A DNA stretch of 26,475 nt from Haplosporangium gracile (GCA_015499985.1 JAAAUF010000474.1:5300-31774), one strand, 5' to 3'. Shown: positions 9,220 through 20,462, counted from the stretch's first letter. The notes: generated by a model not told the origin, from the letters alone. Numbers and translations: made by a program.

Positions 9220-12200
9220 TTAAATCTTGCCAAAAAAGGTACGGCGGCGCTCGGCGTGGACGTTGTTGCGGGTACGTTGGATGATGGCGATATCCCGCTC
9301 GCAGTAGGCCTTGCTCTCAAAGTTGTAGTAGACATCTGTCAACGACGTTCTGCACTCTGCGCATGAGAAGCAGTTCGGGTGGTATCTCCATCCCTACAGA
9401 TAGATATAAGACAACAAAAGTAAGGGGAAGAGATGGTTAGAATTACAAAACTTGAGAATGAAATAACGACAGCAGGTTATCATATATTGTGCGCTTAATG
9501 TACCTCTACGGTTTGGGCACAAGGTCCTTCGATGGGTTCGTCACAAGACTTGCAAAGCGACTTGTTCATCTTATGGTAATGGCGTCGACAATATGGAGCA
9601 TCTCCAAAGACATAAAAGGACTTGTCAGGAAAGGGACGTTGACAGGTATAGCATCCAAAACAGGCAGTATGCCATTTACCCTTCAGTTTGCCGTCCTGCG
9701 CACTGACGGCCTCCTTCTCGACAGGTTTGTTGCACCCACGGCATTTGGGCAAGAAGAGGTCTGCAAAGTCGGCAGAGCAATAGACACGACCGTTCTTCTC
9801 GACGTGGCCAGGTTGGTCGTTACCGTTAGAGGGCAGGATGATGGGTTTACGGCAGTGAGAGCACTGCAGGTGGCGGTCATGCCATGTCTGACCCAAAGCA
9901 TAAACGGTCGTCTCATCCGAGTGGATAGACCCATCGCACCCCGCACAAGTCGGGAGTCGTCTTCGCTGAATCCTCAGCTTCTCCTTCTCTCTCTCCCTCT
10001 CAACCATCCGGAAATAATCCTTGTCGCAGTAAGGGCGCCCTTCGAATTCATGCGCATGACGAACAGAGTCAAGGACTTTTCTGCATCGAGTACATTTGAA
10101 GCGCTCGGCATGGAAGTCGCCAACACGGTCCATTTTGATCGATCGATCAGAGTCCGAGGGACGGATCTCGTATTGGTAGCCCTGGAATGGGTGGCTTCCT
10201 CCGCCGATTCGGTCAGACCGAGAAGCAGCAGCAGCAACAGTAGAAGATGTGGATGGGTGTGCTGATCGGCTACGTGAGCTTAATGCTGTAGAGGATGATG
10301 AACGGGCCCTGTCGCGGTCTCGAGTGCTCTCACGGTCGCGAGTACGTTCACGGTCGCTATCGCTTCTCTCACGACGTGGGCGGGGACTACTACTGTCGTT
10401 CTCTCGCACAGAAAGCACAGACCGCTCACTTCTCTCGCGCTCCAGCCTCCGTTGCTGGCTCCGCACAGAAGCAGTGCTCGGACTATTCGATCTGGAGCCA
10501 CCCATAATCATACCAGTGTTGCCGCTGCTACTGTTGCTCGACAACAAGGTGGGCAGTTGAGGCGTGGGTGGTGCGACGGCGGCATGCTCATCCATCAGCA
10601 TAGGATTCCGACCACCGCTCTCAGCAGCCAACGACCGAGAACGCGAACGACGCGTCGAGTCGCGGGTCGAGTTGCGTGACGATGGAGAGGACGATTTTGG
10701 GAGAATGTCGATCTGTTGAAGGAGATCTTCCATCAGAGCATCAAATTGGTCTGATCCTCCAGTGGCCTTGCGGCTGCTAGGCTGAGCAATCGATGGTCTT
10801 CTCCCTGTGATATATTTGAGAACGCATGAACAACAAGTTAGCATGCAAGTGGTAAAAAAAACCTAAATTGGCGGCGTCAAAGATAGGAGCAAGCCATTTC
10901 TACCTGCTTACCACGGGTGGGGATGGGAGATGCAATCTCGGGAGGAGTAGGTGGACGGTAATCTGAGCCTTTAGTTGGAGCTGCAACAGCGGGTTTGTCG
11001 CCATCGTCACCCCTGAGGGAGACTGGAGGCGAAGGTGTCTTGTAGGCAGACGCAGCGTCCCGCAAACGGCGGGAACTTCCTTCAGATCGTGATGAGGAAG
11101 GAGTCAATGGCAACTCCTTCTCTCGTTCACGTGCACGTTCACGCTCACGCCCAGACCGTCCATATCGGTCCCTGTTGGTGGTGTTGCTCTCCAGGGTTCT
11201 CAACCGAATCGGCTCAGAGCGCAGCGTGATCTCCGACTGCTCCGATTGTATCGTGTTCGACCTATTTCTATTGGCCCTCCGTTCTGTCACAGTAGAAGCA
11301 GCGGAAGCGCTAGAGCCAGAACGGACAGGCAGAGGGGCTGTAAGTGTCGAAATGTGATGACTGTACTGAGGTCCATAATCTGGGATAGGTGCCGACCGAT
11401 TTGCTCTCTCCCTGATCCGGTTATGTTCACGATTCCGGCTGGCGGCATCTGAAAATATATAGGGCGACTGTCCACTGTTGTTACCGAGAGAACTCTTGCT
11501 TCGCCTGCTATAGTCGTATCCTTGGTTTCCTTGTCCTCCGAGTGCATGGACAGAGGCTATGGAAGGTGTACGTGCATTAGACTTTTGAGGCACAGCTGGC
11601 TGATTGTAATGTGAGGTCCTGGAAGCGAACGACGGGTTAGGGGACGAGTACGATGATGAGGGCGTCGCAGGTTCGTTGGTCGTGGTGGTCGGTGTCTTGG
11701 CGCGAGGCACATAGGGCTGAACAACAGTCTGATTGCTTGGGTACTGTTGCTGTTGGGAATTTGAAGCTGTGGCAGCTGCGAAGGCAGCTGCAACAGCAAA
11801 ACGATCCTCTGTGGGCGCCTTTGGCGTGAAATAATCATTCTGCTCTCTCTGGTAGTGACTAGAACTCCTCGGCAATTGCTGTTGCTGTTGGTGTTGTTGA
11901 TTGACTCCATAAGAAGCAGAAGCCTGATCCTGACGATCCGAGTTCGACTGAGGAAGAGGAGCGGGTGGCGAAGAGACCTTGGTCATTTTCGCGTACTTTT
12001 CCAGGAAGGGGAGCGAGGGGCGGGGAGAGGAGCCGTTGGTGGGACGCAAGGGGGACATTAATCCTCCGCAACTGGTATTGCCGGTTGACAGAGGACTAGT
12101 GCTGAAATTTTTTGGGATGCTGGTGTTGATGGGGATAGGGGGCGGCTTGTGGCCGGGTCTGTAGGCTCCTGCATTTTTGCCGACCGTAGGCGAAGAATCT

Positions 12201-12807
12201 ATACCGCAATACACATAGATGGTTTGGATTTGGACGGTCAGGCTATTTTGCATGGGAATAGCAGGTAGGACTGATGTGAACTAATAACAAGCAATACGGA
12301 TAATTAAAAGAAACAACGCGAGGAGGACGAAAAAGAACGAAATAATTGAACTCACGACATTTTGTGCTCAGTGCATGCTTACCTTGGCGGTCTGTGAAGT
12401 GGTGCGTAAAATAATTTGTCGGTTTAGTTTTTGGTCGAAACCCGGAGGTGGAGTCAAGTGAATATAAGAAAAGGTATGAAGGGGGAAGTGAGTGTGACGT
12501 GAAGGGGAAAAGGAGTCAAGACAGACAACAATGATCCGTAGCAGAGAGGGATGAACAAAAGTCCAAGAACGGGGTGAAAAGGTAAATCAATACAAAAAAA
12601 ATGAGGATCGTCGACGAGTTGTTGTTGTGGCGATAAAAAGGGATGTGGATCAGATGATTTATAGAGCGAGCGGCATGTTCGCATATGCAGGAGAAAGAGG
12701 AGGGAGGAAAAATGGTTTCCACATGAGTATAGAGCATGAAATGGATGGACCATGCAGACCAAAGTGGATGGATGCAGCGTGAGGCGTGTGAATAAATTGA
12801 AAGCGCA

Positions 12808-12857
<50 letters not shown>

Positions 12858-13976
12858 AGAAGAAAAGGGTACACAAAGAACGAGAGCAAAGAGTAAAAAA
12901 GAAGGAAAAAAGAACGAGTAAAGGCGATGGAAGGATTGTTGGGGGCAAAGAATGGAGATTGAGCAAACAGAGAAGAAAAAATGAGATGGTTAGTTACCAA
13001 TTACATACACGTTATTGTCAGGGGAAGGGAGAAGGAGAGAGATACTTCGAAGAGTGAAGAGCGAAGAATGAAGAATGAAAAGCGAAGAATGAAGAGCAAT
13101 GATCGACGGGTAGGGGACCCTTACAAAAATGAAGGAAGATTGACCATGGACCCATAATTTTCTGAGAATAGCAAACATTCCTCTTCCGCGGGTCTAATTT
13201 TACTACTGCAGGTTGCAAGCACGTTCACGCCCACTTCTAATCCAAGATCCTCCATAGTTCTTTTCTACTAACATGCTCAATAAGTGGCTAATGGGTCTAG
13301 TGAAATAGAATATGTGTGTCCTCAATGGATGCTCCATGGGTCCAGGCAGTCGGGTGTTCAACTCTCCGCCCTAGCCCATTGTATTTGCATTGTCGCCACA
13401 CTCTTATTTCCAGGTGTAAAGTAGGTTGGTAATGAGTATTGAGTGGTTGGCATTGGTTGGTTGTGTTTAAATTGAGTTGTGCGTTGGCTGGACCGTGTCG
13501 ATGCACCAGTGAATGCTCACGTTTTCAATTGCTCGGGTGTTCATCCTTCCTGTCGTGTTTCTTCTCGATTGCTCACCAGTTGAATTGGTCACTGATGTCG
13601 CCGCGTAGTTCACATTCCCCCTTCCCACAGAGACACGGCCTACCCCACGTTGCATCGAAACAAGAAAAAAGATGGTTCCTGAGAATTATTTTTGTATCGC
13701 GCTAATGCACTTTCTTCATCCATGTTTGTAGTCGCGTGTCCGTATCTGAATTTTGTATGAGACGAAACTGGCGAGTGAGTCTTGTCTGAATGAGACAAGG
13801 GTATCAAAGTAATAAGATAGTAGCAACTTACGTTTGATAGAAAGCGGCTGCACAGGCAGGGCAGGTGTGCCTCGACATACGTGTTCGCCCAGTTGACGGA
13901 ATACGACATCATCCCCGCAATCGGAGCATCGAATAACTGGAAGAACCTGAGAGAGGCGGGGGTTCTTCGCGCTCAT
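9220..13976 (-). CDS. Paxillin-like LIM-domain protein
   Basis: Four exons (13976-13832, 12198-10912, 10804-9504, 9393-9220) join in phase to give 968 residues; introns are 1633, 107 and 110 nt, all GT-AG. Residues 17-34 form a small Cys/His motif, CSDCGDDVVFRQLGEHVC. About 650 residues of Ser/Pro/Arg/Gln-rich disorder follow, including Arg-Glu-Arg runs. The C-terminus carries three complete LIM domains (about 764-823, 832-886, 895-945, the last with C895, C898, H916, C919, C922, C925, C942, D945). They are preceded by a half LIM (about 708-742) that keeps only the second zinc finger. C-terminal LIM domains after a long disordered region match the fungal Pxl1/paxillin family, which scaffolds the actomyosin ring and Rho/polarity signalling; Lrg1-type RhoGAPs are less likely because no GAP domain follows. 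An in-frame ATG at 12253 could provide an alternative start in the long first intron. Confidence 0.85.
12811..12856. repeat. (AG)23 microsatellite inside LIM intron 1
   Basis: A perfect 46-nt AG run, reading (CT)23 on the sense strand of the LIM gene. It lies within a broader CT-rich part of the 1.6 kb first intron (about 12440-13080). Confidence 0.95.
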
Positions 13977-14037
13977 TTAGATGTCGTAAAAGGAGGAGTG
14001 GAATGAGATGTAGTGTGATGGGGTGAGTGAGTGGGTT

Positions 14038-14113
14038 GGTGAATGAGTGTTTGTTGTGAATGAGCTTGTGTTGTGAATGAGTGTGTGTTGTGAATGAGTG
14101 TGTGTTGTGAATG
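14038..14113. repeat. 17-bp minisatellite upstream of the LIM gene
   Basis: The unit TGTGAATGAGTGTGTGT is repeated about 4.5 times with small differences in the first two copies. It starts only about 60 bases 5' of the LIM start codon, so it lies in that gene's leader or core promoter. Confidence 0.85.
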
Positions 14114-14563
14114 TAAGGGCAAGAGTGTAGTTCGAGAGGGTGGGTGCGGCGAGAGAGGTATGGGTCGTGTCAAGAAAGGAAATCTGGAAAGAGAGAAGGT
14201 CGTTAAAAAGGTATTGTCGCCGGAGGGTATAAAAGAAGGTTCTTTGGGCGTGTCTATGTGTAAATGAAATGGCGATGAAGGAGGACGAACAAAAAAAAAA
14301 AAAGAGAAGGAAAAGGCGTGAAGGGAAGAGAGGAAAGAAGGAGAGAAAGAAAGAAGGACGTATGGATGTGATTGTCGTGAAAAAGAGAGTTACAGAGGAA
14401 CACTGTCGGGCGTGTCGCAAAAAGGGAAAAGGAGGGCTGACGAGAACAAAATAAAAATGAAAAAGGAATCTGGAAATTGAGACACCGTGGAACGAGGGTG
14501 AAGGAGAGGGCGAGGGAGAGAGTGAAGGAGAGGGTGAAGAGGCGTAAGAAGTGTAGAAGAAGA

Positions 14564-14606
14564 GTAGAAGAGAAGAAGAGAAGAAGAGAAGAAGAGAAGA
14601 AGAGAG
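14564..14606. repeat. 10-bp AGAAGAAGAG tandem repeat
   Basis: About four nearly perfect copies of a purine-rich 10-mer, within a longer polypurine stretch (14280-14610) that reads polypyrimidine on the LIM sense strand. Confidence 0.75.
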
Positions 14607-15850
14607 GAATGGCGCGTGTGTATTATCGTGGAGATTAAAGCGGCGAGAGGCGACAATGGATAAAATGGACAGAGGGTGTGAACGGACAAAGAACCAAGTC
14701 AGGATGCACAGTATATGACAATGAATAATGAATGGTTCCATGATGTCTCAATGGCTTACACATAATTCCTCCCCTTTTTTCACTCACCCGACAAAGACAG
14801 AATCAGCCATCTCTCATGTCCACACACTAATATTCTTCACAACATATCAAACTTCGCTTAGTGACAAGAAGAAGACATTCAAGGGCTAAACTCAAATAGA
14901 GACAGAAGAACAGAGGTAGTGAACCGCCTTACCTCATTGAATTCGATAAAAGCATCGACTCAATACAGGCGAGCCTCTCTTTCACCATTGTTTCCATCTG
15001 TCTCTCTCTTTCACTCAACCCTGCTCTGCTCTCACACAAACATACACCGCAACCATCCTTCCTTTCCTTCCTTTCCTTCCTTCCTCCCTTCTTCGTCGTA
15101 CTTCCTTCCTCGGGCAGACCTCAGACGGCTGGATGATTTCAAAATGATAAGCGATAGGCACCCAAGCGTCCAACCATGTCAACAAATGCCCCCCTCTCCC
15201 TTCTTCGTCTTCGATGGCATGAGAGCCCTCCTTGTGTATTTTGTATTTTGTGTTTGTCTTATAGGCAATCCTGCGTAAACTTTGTCTTTAAGACGAATTA
15301 CTAAAGCCTTGCATGTGTCTCTTTGTGAATGAGAGGGAAGGAGTCTGGGGACTAAGGGTCCTCTTTAGGCTAGACTGGAGTAGAAGCATAAAAAAAAAAA
15401 CTTGCCTCCCCCTCCATTTGCCCTGACATAACTCAACTCCGTTCCCTCCTCCATTTTTTGGTTCTATATGCATTCTCTTATGTACTTTCTCTGTGCGGCT
15501 ATATTCGATATCTCTGCAAGGGTACCTCTACAAAAGACTAACTGTTCGCAAAAACTCTTATGAATGGTATATCGTATCACAAGCATGTGGCAGCCAGACC
15601 CATCTTTGCACTTTGAAAAGGGTTCAGTCTCTACTTAACGCCTCAGGGGAATTAGAGGCCAAAGATGATAGAAATCAAAAGGACGTCTGTAAGAAAGGGG
15701 CGTTGGCCATGCAAGGAGTCGTTGCACCTGGTCTCTGCCCCGAGTGCGAGCAGGGAAGCAAGGAGATCATCTACTATCGTCATCCTAGCAACACCTGGGA
15801 TACATGCCTTACTGGACGATGATGAAACAGATAGAGCGCCATATCCTTTA

Positions 15851-15865
15851 CCCCCCCCCCCCCCC
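15851..15865. repeat. Poly-C run (15)
   Basis: Fifteen consecutive C residues, unusual here because the other homopolymers in the window are A/T. It is a likely slippage or sequencing-error site. Confidence 0.9.
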
Positions 15866-16526
15866 TTTTCTTGACTCGGCGCATCTAGGAGGCGCATAGG
15901 GACATCAATATGGTACTGGCTCTATGCCACCCCTGAACCACATCCATCGAGGATTTTTTGAGACCACTTTGCATCGCTTTACAACACCTGCACAGGCAGA
16001 TCGTAAAGCCGCATATCCTTTCTCCACAATTGGAAGTAGGGGTAAAGGGAAAAGAGGAAGAAGGGGTGTGGGGCAGGCAGTAGCAATAGGTGTGGGGTTG
16101 GATGAGCAGAAGGGGAGAGAGAAAAAGGTCAAAATAAAAATACACAGGCGTATCCATTTCGTGTAACCATGTTCATTAACAACCATGTACATGTACATTA
16201 CACAACAAACCAACAAACAACGACTCTTGCCTCCTATGTTGTGGTTTCCACAAAAAGCTCTCTTGTTTACCTACCCACCTTCCCTCTCTCTCTCTTCTTC
16301 CTCTTCCTATGGTGAACAAGGGGGGGGGAAGAGTAAACATAAACAAAGAGGAATAGTGACAAGTAACGGCAAAGCGAAAAACAAAGAAGCAGGCCATGGA
16401 TATGAAAAATGAATGGTCGAGACCGCATGTATGATGATGTGCAATTGGAAATATGCGGGTAGTGGCCCTACGCATTCGCATCCCACGCGATAGCCCAACT
16501 GCTCACCGCAAGCACCCCCCCCCTTT

Positions 16527-16527
<1 letters not shown>

Positions 16528-16559
<32 letters not shown>

Positions 16560-16560
16560 G
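16528..16560. repeat. (TTG)11 microsatellite
   Basis: Eleven perfect TTG copies, preceded by a short C run (16515-16523). Same motif class as the tracts at 3105 and 26392. Confidence 0.95.
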
Positions 16561-17387
16561 CTGTTGTGCTGTTAACTGTTGACAGAGGGGCATTAATAAT
16601 CTTCCGGATAGTCCACATGAGTCGTCTCCTTCACAAATCACAGGCACAAGCAAAAGCACGTAGCAAGTGAATGTGCCTACAGTTGGCTACCAGACAGAAA
16701 AAAAAAGTCGGTGTTCACTTGTTTTTTCTTTCGCCTCTTTTTTCTCGATCTTCATTGACATGCGCCGTTGGTCGAATTGTCGGTCGTGTGGGCGTGCACT
16801 TAAACAAGGTTCAAACAACGCAAAAAAAAAAAAAATATCGGCGCACAAGCCGAGTCGAAAGAAGCATCCATTTCAGCCCGAATTATACTTTTCTATTTTA
16901 GGGCCATTGTGTGAACCGGAAACAGAGGAGGGCGTTGACTTGATTGACAGGGCGTACGAATGGAATGCTTTCTTTCCGTTCTTTAATCATTTTTTTGATA
17001 ACACTTAATGCTTTGTTCAACGAGGAAGCGGTGCATGTCGTGCCTTGACGAAAAAAGAAAAGTCGAGGGCAATAAGTCAGCAAAACTGTTTGGCGCCAAT
17101 TTTTTGTCCATGCATCTGCTTCATTCAAAACCGTGTACTGGTGAGCCAATTTTTTTTCTAGGCTATCATTGCTGCCTGTTGTTGCCATTAATACTGCTAC
17201 CACTGGCTGTTCACTATGATATTGTTGTGGCTACTGCAATTGGTTTTTGTTCTTGTTCCCGCTCAATATTATATGTTGTTGATGCTGCTCGTTGTTATTT
17301 TTTTGTATCACTGCGAGTATTGCTTGTTGGTGTTGAAAAGTGACGGAGTTTATAGTTGGGAGGGTGTGTGTTCCACTTGTGCCTGCT

Positions 17388-18160
17388 CATAACAGATCCT
17401 TGACACAAAAAAACTTTGCTCCTCCTGGCTTCTCCGTCGTCGACCAGCGCTCCCACATTTAGTCTCGCTCCTTCTGCTCAAACATGCCATCACCAAAATT
17501 GGCCGCGATCCTTATCAAACATTCCAATTTACCGAGCTCAGAAAGACTTGATTCCAGACTAAAGTCAAGAGTCCCCCGCCAATACAGACGATTTGATAAT
17601 CAATTCTGGCGTCAAAGACTCGGCAGCGAAAATCGATTTCCTCCAGTTGAGTCGACCGTGCCAGTCGAGAAAAGACCTTGTGTTGACATTTTGACGACAT
17701 GAGGTTAAGAGTAGCTGAGTTTCCGTAACTCGCTGTCAGTGTCGTAACACCACCGTTCATAACTCTTGCCCTTCGTCTTCCTCAGCTTCCTCTTCACTTT
17801 CTCCAGCATCTGTTCCTGCTTTCCCTTGAGCCGAGGAACATCCGTGATAATGATGTCCAACTCGCTCAGATCGAGGCAGGATCAATTCGGCAACCGGACA
17901 ACATCAAGCGTCTTGGCCAAGTGATCACGCCCCACGCACACTCTCAGATGCGGACAGTTGACAAGGAGACGAATCATGAAAATGGAACACGGCATCTGGA
18001 CATCAAATTTCGTGTACTAGAGGCTACGACAGTTGTCACCAAAGTCTTGAATCGTTACACAGGCCTACCGCTCACAAACGGCTTGCCATCATCAATAATA
18101 GGACCACTCAACGCCGTCATTTTTTCAAATGCATCACTAACTAGAGTATGCTACTAAAAA
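17388..18160 (-). pseudogene. 3'-terminal fragment of an F-box/LRR-like gene
   Basis: Minus-strand translation aligns by eye with the C-terminal third of the intact F-box gene at 18345-20462. Examples are KVFSRLARSTQLEEIDFR (intact copy: KVFSKLARLTQLEEIDFR), SELDIIITDVPRLKGKQE (intact: QKLDITIVDVPRRKGEKA), and LLVNCPHLRVCVGRDHL (intact: LLVHCPGLKECTGRGHV). Even the sequence around the intact gene's stop codon is similar (AGATCCT..ACACAAAAAA). The fragment has an in-frame TAG after NCRSL and another stop where the intact copy has Trp, and the segments lie in different frames. The F-box end and most of the repeat region are absent. It lies immediately 3' of the intact gene on the same strand, as expected for a partial tandem duplication that then decayed. 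Confidence 0.85.
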
Positions 18161-18344
18161 TGCGCAGAGCCAAAGATCACACTGGATCCAGCAGCTGCCT
18201 GCGCCACCAATTTCACATGGTCATTCCTTGTTCGAGTAAAATAATTTTTTTTATGCATAGTGTATCGTATCATTATTATTGTTGGCAATGTTGTTAGAGA
18301 ATATGAACTCTCACAGAAAAAGAGTGGACCCGAAATGCGTCAGC

Positions 18345-20462
18345 TCACAAGAGATCCTCAACACAAAAAACCCCTTCCTCCTCCACCTTTTCCCTCATCG
18401 ACCATCGCTCCCACACCCACTCCCTCTCCCTCTGTCCAAACTTAGCACCACCATCAACACCAACCGCAATCATCCTCAAGTGATTCAAAATACCGAGCTG
18501 CTCGAGCCCTGCCTCCAGAGTAAAATCGAGAGAGTCCCAGTATTGTTCACATACGTCCGTCCCGGTTTCGCCCTCATCCATTCCTTGTTCCTCCACCTCA
18601 ATCTTCTCCTCTTCCCACACTCCCTCATATGCCTCCTCTGGTCCCTCCGAAGGGCGGTAACGGAAATCAATCTCTTCCAGTTGGGTGAGTCGAGCGAGTT
18701 TGGAGAAGACCTTCCTCTGGCACAGCTGCGAATTTTGTTGAGGTTCCATCGCAGACTGCTGCTGCTGTTCGGGAATATCTAGGTCCATGTCGTGCACTAC
18801 TCCATGTTGTCCTCTCACTCTCCTTATCCTCTTTCGCGCCTTCTCCAACAATCGTGCCTTCTCACCCTTCCTCCTCGGTACGTCAACAATCGTGATATCC
18901 AACTTCTGGAGACTTAAACACGTCCAATGCGGCGAGCGAAGGATGTCAGTCGTAAAAACAACATGCCCCCGTCCGGTACATTCCTTCAGTCCTGGACAGT
19001 GGACAAGCAGCGTGTTCAGCTCTAACGAACAGGTCTCATCAGTGTTGAAGTGCACAAACTCGAGTGCCTGACAACTGTAGGCAAGCGCTCGAACGACAGA
19101 GGGGTGGATGTCTTGGAGAGCGACCCGTGTCAAGAAGGGTGATTGACTCGTTAGCTGCTCGATGGCGTCTAGGGACAGGCGGGCTTCGTATCCTAAAGCC
19201 AGGGTCTCGAATCTGTAGACCGAGTCTCGACCATCCACAAACCCAGCACCAATACCACCACAACCGCCAATGCTACCACCAACAAGGGGATCGAAAAACA
19301 CCGCGTCGCGTGCAAACTCGAACTGCTCTAGACAAGGAAAGAACCTCAAAATCCGGAACAGGTCACCAAACATCTCATACTCCTCTCCTGTCCTCTTCAA
19401 CTCCTTGACCGCGCGGAAAGTGATTCTGGCCTTCTCGAACACCGAGAGGTCAGCCTCCATGGCCGTGTACGCGAAATCCGAGACCGACAGCGTCCTGATC
19501 GAGCAGTTGTCAATGTCGTCCCATCCTAGAGAACCAAGCAGAGCGCCGCTGAAGTATCCAGGAACTGAGAGGTGCTGTAGTCCAGGAAAGGCTGTCACGA
19601 TCCACCGGAGCTGTTCAGCGTCAATGCTCAAGAAATCTGACATCTTGAAACTAAGAGACTGCAGAGACGAGTGACGGCATGAAAAGCGAGGAAGAACACT
19701 CGGATCACACGCCATGGTCCCCAAGTGAACAAACGATGTGACCATAGGGAAATGTTCCGCTAGACTGGCGAGGAGGAAATCATCGGCATTTTGTCCAATC
19801 TCAATATATCGCAAATCCGATAGGGGCGACAAGAGGTTGATCAAGAATGATCTTCCAGCGGGAGTCAGTTGGTAGACATGATCTCCGTCCTTTTGGATCT
19901 TAAGCGGAACATCACCGAGCCCTTGATGCTGCTGCTGGAAGGCAATGTGTTGGAGATCCCTGTTGTTGAGGACCATATACCAGCACGCGAGGGTCATTTT
20001 GAAGTCGGGCGAGGAGTAGTCTTTGGGCTGGACATCAAAAATAGAATACGGCACCGTCTCCGAGTCCGCAATCTGGCATCCCTCAAAGACCAGATCAGAT
20101 CGCGCGAGCGAGGGAGAGGGACGACTAAATGTCAACGACAAGAGCCCGTTCACGCGACCAATCATCGCACCCCAGAGCAACCAGGCAGTATCCATTTCCA
20201 GGACACGAATGTATCGTCCGTAATTCTTAATCAAGCAACTGATGAGTTGTTGTTGTTGCTGACTCGGTGGTCTTGATTGGGACGAGGAGGAGGAACGGAC
20301 AGAGAAGAGACGAGACCAAGGCTGTTCAGAGATCTTGACAGTGTGCCATAAGTAGGGCGCAAAGAATTGATTCCATTGGCGGCAGACGGAGACACAGGTG
20401 AAGCAGGACTCGGCGTCGAGGAAGGAGGCAATGTGGGCCAGGAGTTCTGGAGGGAGGTACAT
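18345..20462 (-). CDS. F-box protein with LRR-like C-terminal region, intact copy
   Basis: A single uninterrupted frame of 705 residues. The F-box is at the extreme N-terminus (about 1-45: MYLPPELLAHIASFLDAES, then CVSVCRQWNQFFAPYLWHTV). The remainder shows irregular Leu-rich repeats (for example LRYIEIGQNADDFLLASL, LQSLSFKM, LQHLSVPGY, LQKLDITIV) with a Gln-rich insertion near residue 70 and an acidic Glu-rich insertion near 620-650. F-box proteins bind Skp1 through the F-box and recruit substrates to SCF ubiquitin ligases through the C-terminal repeats; the substrate here cannot be inferred. It is the only undamaged member of the four-locus array on this strand. The start at 20462 is right because the F-box begins there, as in the two broken copies. 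A CT-rich leader lies directly upstream. Confidence 0.9.
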   Translation of the reverse strand: MYLPPELLAHIASFLDAESCFTCVSVCRQWNQFFAPYLWHTVKISEQPWSRLFSVRSSSSSQSRPPSQQQQQLISCLIKNYGRYIRVLEMDTAWLLWGAMIGRVNGLLSLTFSRPSPSLARSDLVFEGCQIADSETVPYSIFDVQPKDYSSPDFKMTLACWYMVLNNRDLQHIAFQQQHQGLGDVPLKIQKDGDHVYQLTPAGRSFLINLLSPLSDLRYIEIGQNADDFLLASLAEHFPMVTSFVHLGTMACDPSVLPRFSCRHSSLQSLSFKMSDFLSIDAEQLRWIVTAFPGLQHLSVPGYFSGALLGSLGWDDIDNCSIRTLSVSDFAYTAMEADLSVFEKARITFRAVKELKRTGEEYEMFGDLFRILRFFPCLEQFEFARDAVFFDPLVGGSIGGCGGIGAGFVDGRDSVYRFETLALGYEARLSLDAIEQLTSQSPFLTRVALQDIHPSVVRALAYSCQALEFVHFNTDETCSLELNTLLVHCPGLKECTGRGHVVFTTDILRSPHWTCLSLQKLDITIVDVPRRKGEKARLLEKARKRIRRVRGQHGVVHDMDLDIPEQQQQSAMEPQQNSQLCQRKVFSKLARLTQLEEIDFRYRPSEGPEEAYEGVWEEEKIEVEEQGMDEGETGTDVCEQYWDSLDFTLEAGLEQLGILNHLRMIAVGVDGGAKFGQREREWVWERWSMREKVEEEGVFCVEDLL

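Larger units (their letters stand above)
13977..17387. other. 3.4 kb region without a convincing gene
   Basis: The first 750 bases (13977-14740) are the CT-rich 5' flank of the LIM gene, with a 17-bp minisatellite and an AGAAGAAGAG-type repeat. From 14760 on, neither strand shows a frame with a recognisable domain, consistent codon use or splice-compatible exons. The region holds a plus-strand CTTCC-rich block (about 15050-15120), a poly-C run, a TTG microsatellite and a diffuse TTG/CTG-rich patch (17170-17300). It could hide a non-coding RNA or a heavily spliced small gene; I saw no tRNA or spliceosomal RNA motif. Confidence 0.5.

Noticed and set aside
9489..10265. 258-codon plus-strand frame
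   Set aside because: Exact antisense shadow of the LIM-domain exon, which has clear zinc-ligand conservation on the minus strand.
12454..13057. Minus-strand frames of 113-170 codons and a plus-strand Arg/Glu-rich frame
   Set aside because: They are translations of the (AG)23 tract and surrounding simple sequence inside LIM intron 1.
13977..14741. 254-codon minus-strand frame upstream of the LIM gene
   Set aside because: Low-complexity Ser/Phe/Leu/His translation of polypyrimidine sequence and a minisatellite; looks like promoter/leader.
15493..15822. 109-codon plus-strand frame
   Set aside because: Starts with GTG rather than ATG, has no recognisable domain, and an overlapping minus-strand frame is equally long; not supported as a gene.
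16667..17343. Consecutive plus-strand frames of 113 and 111 codons
   Set aside because: Phe- and Lys-rich sequence from A/T tracts, no splice-linked continuation and no similarity to known families by eye.
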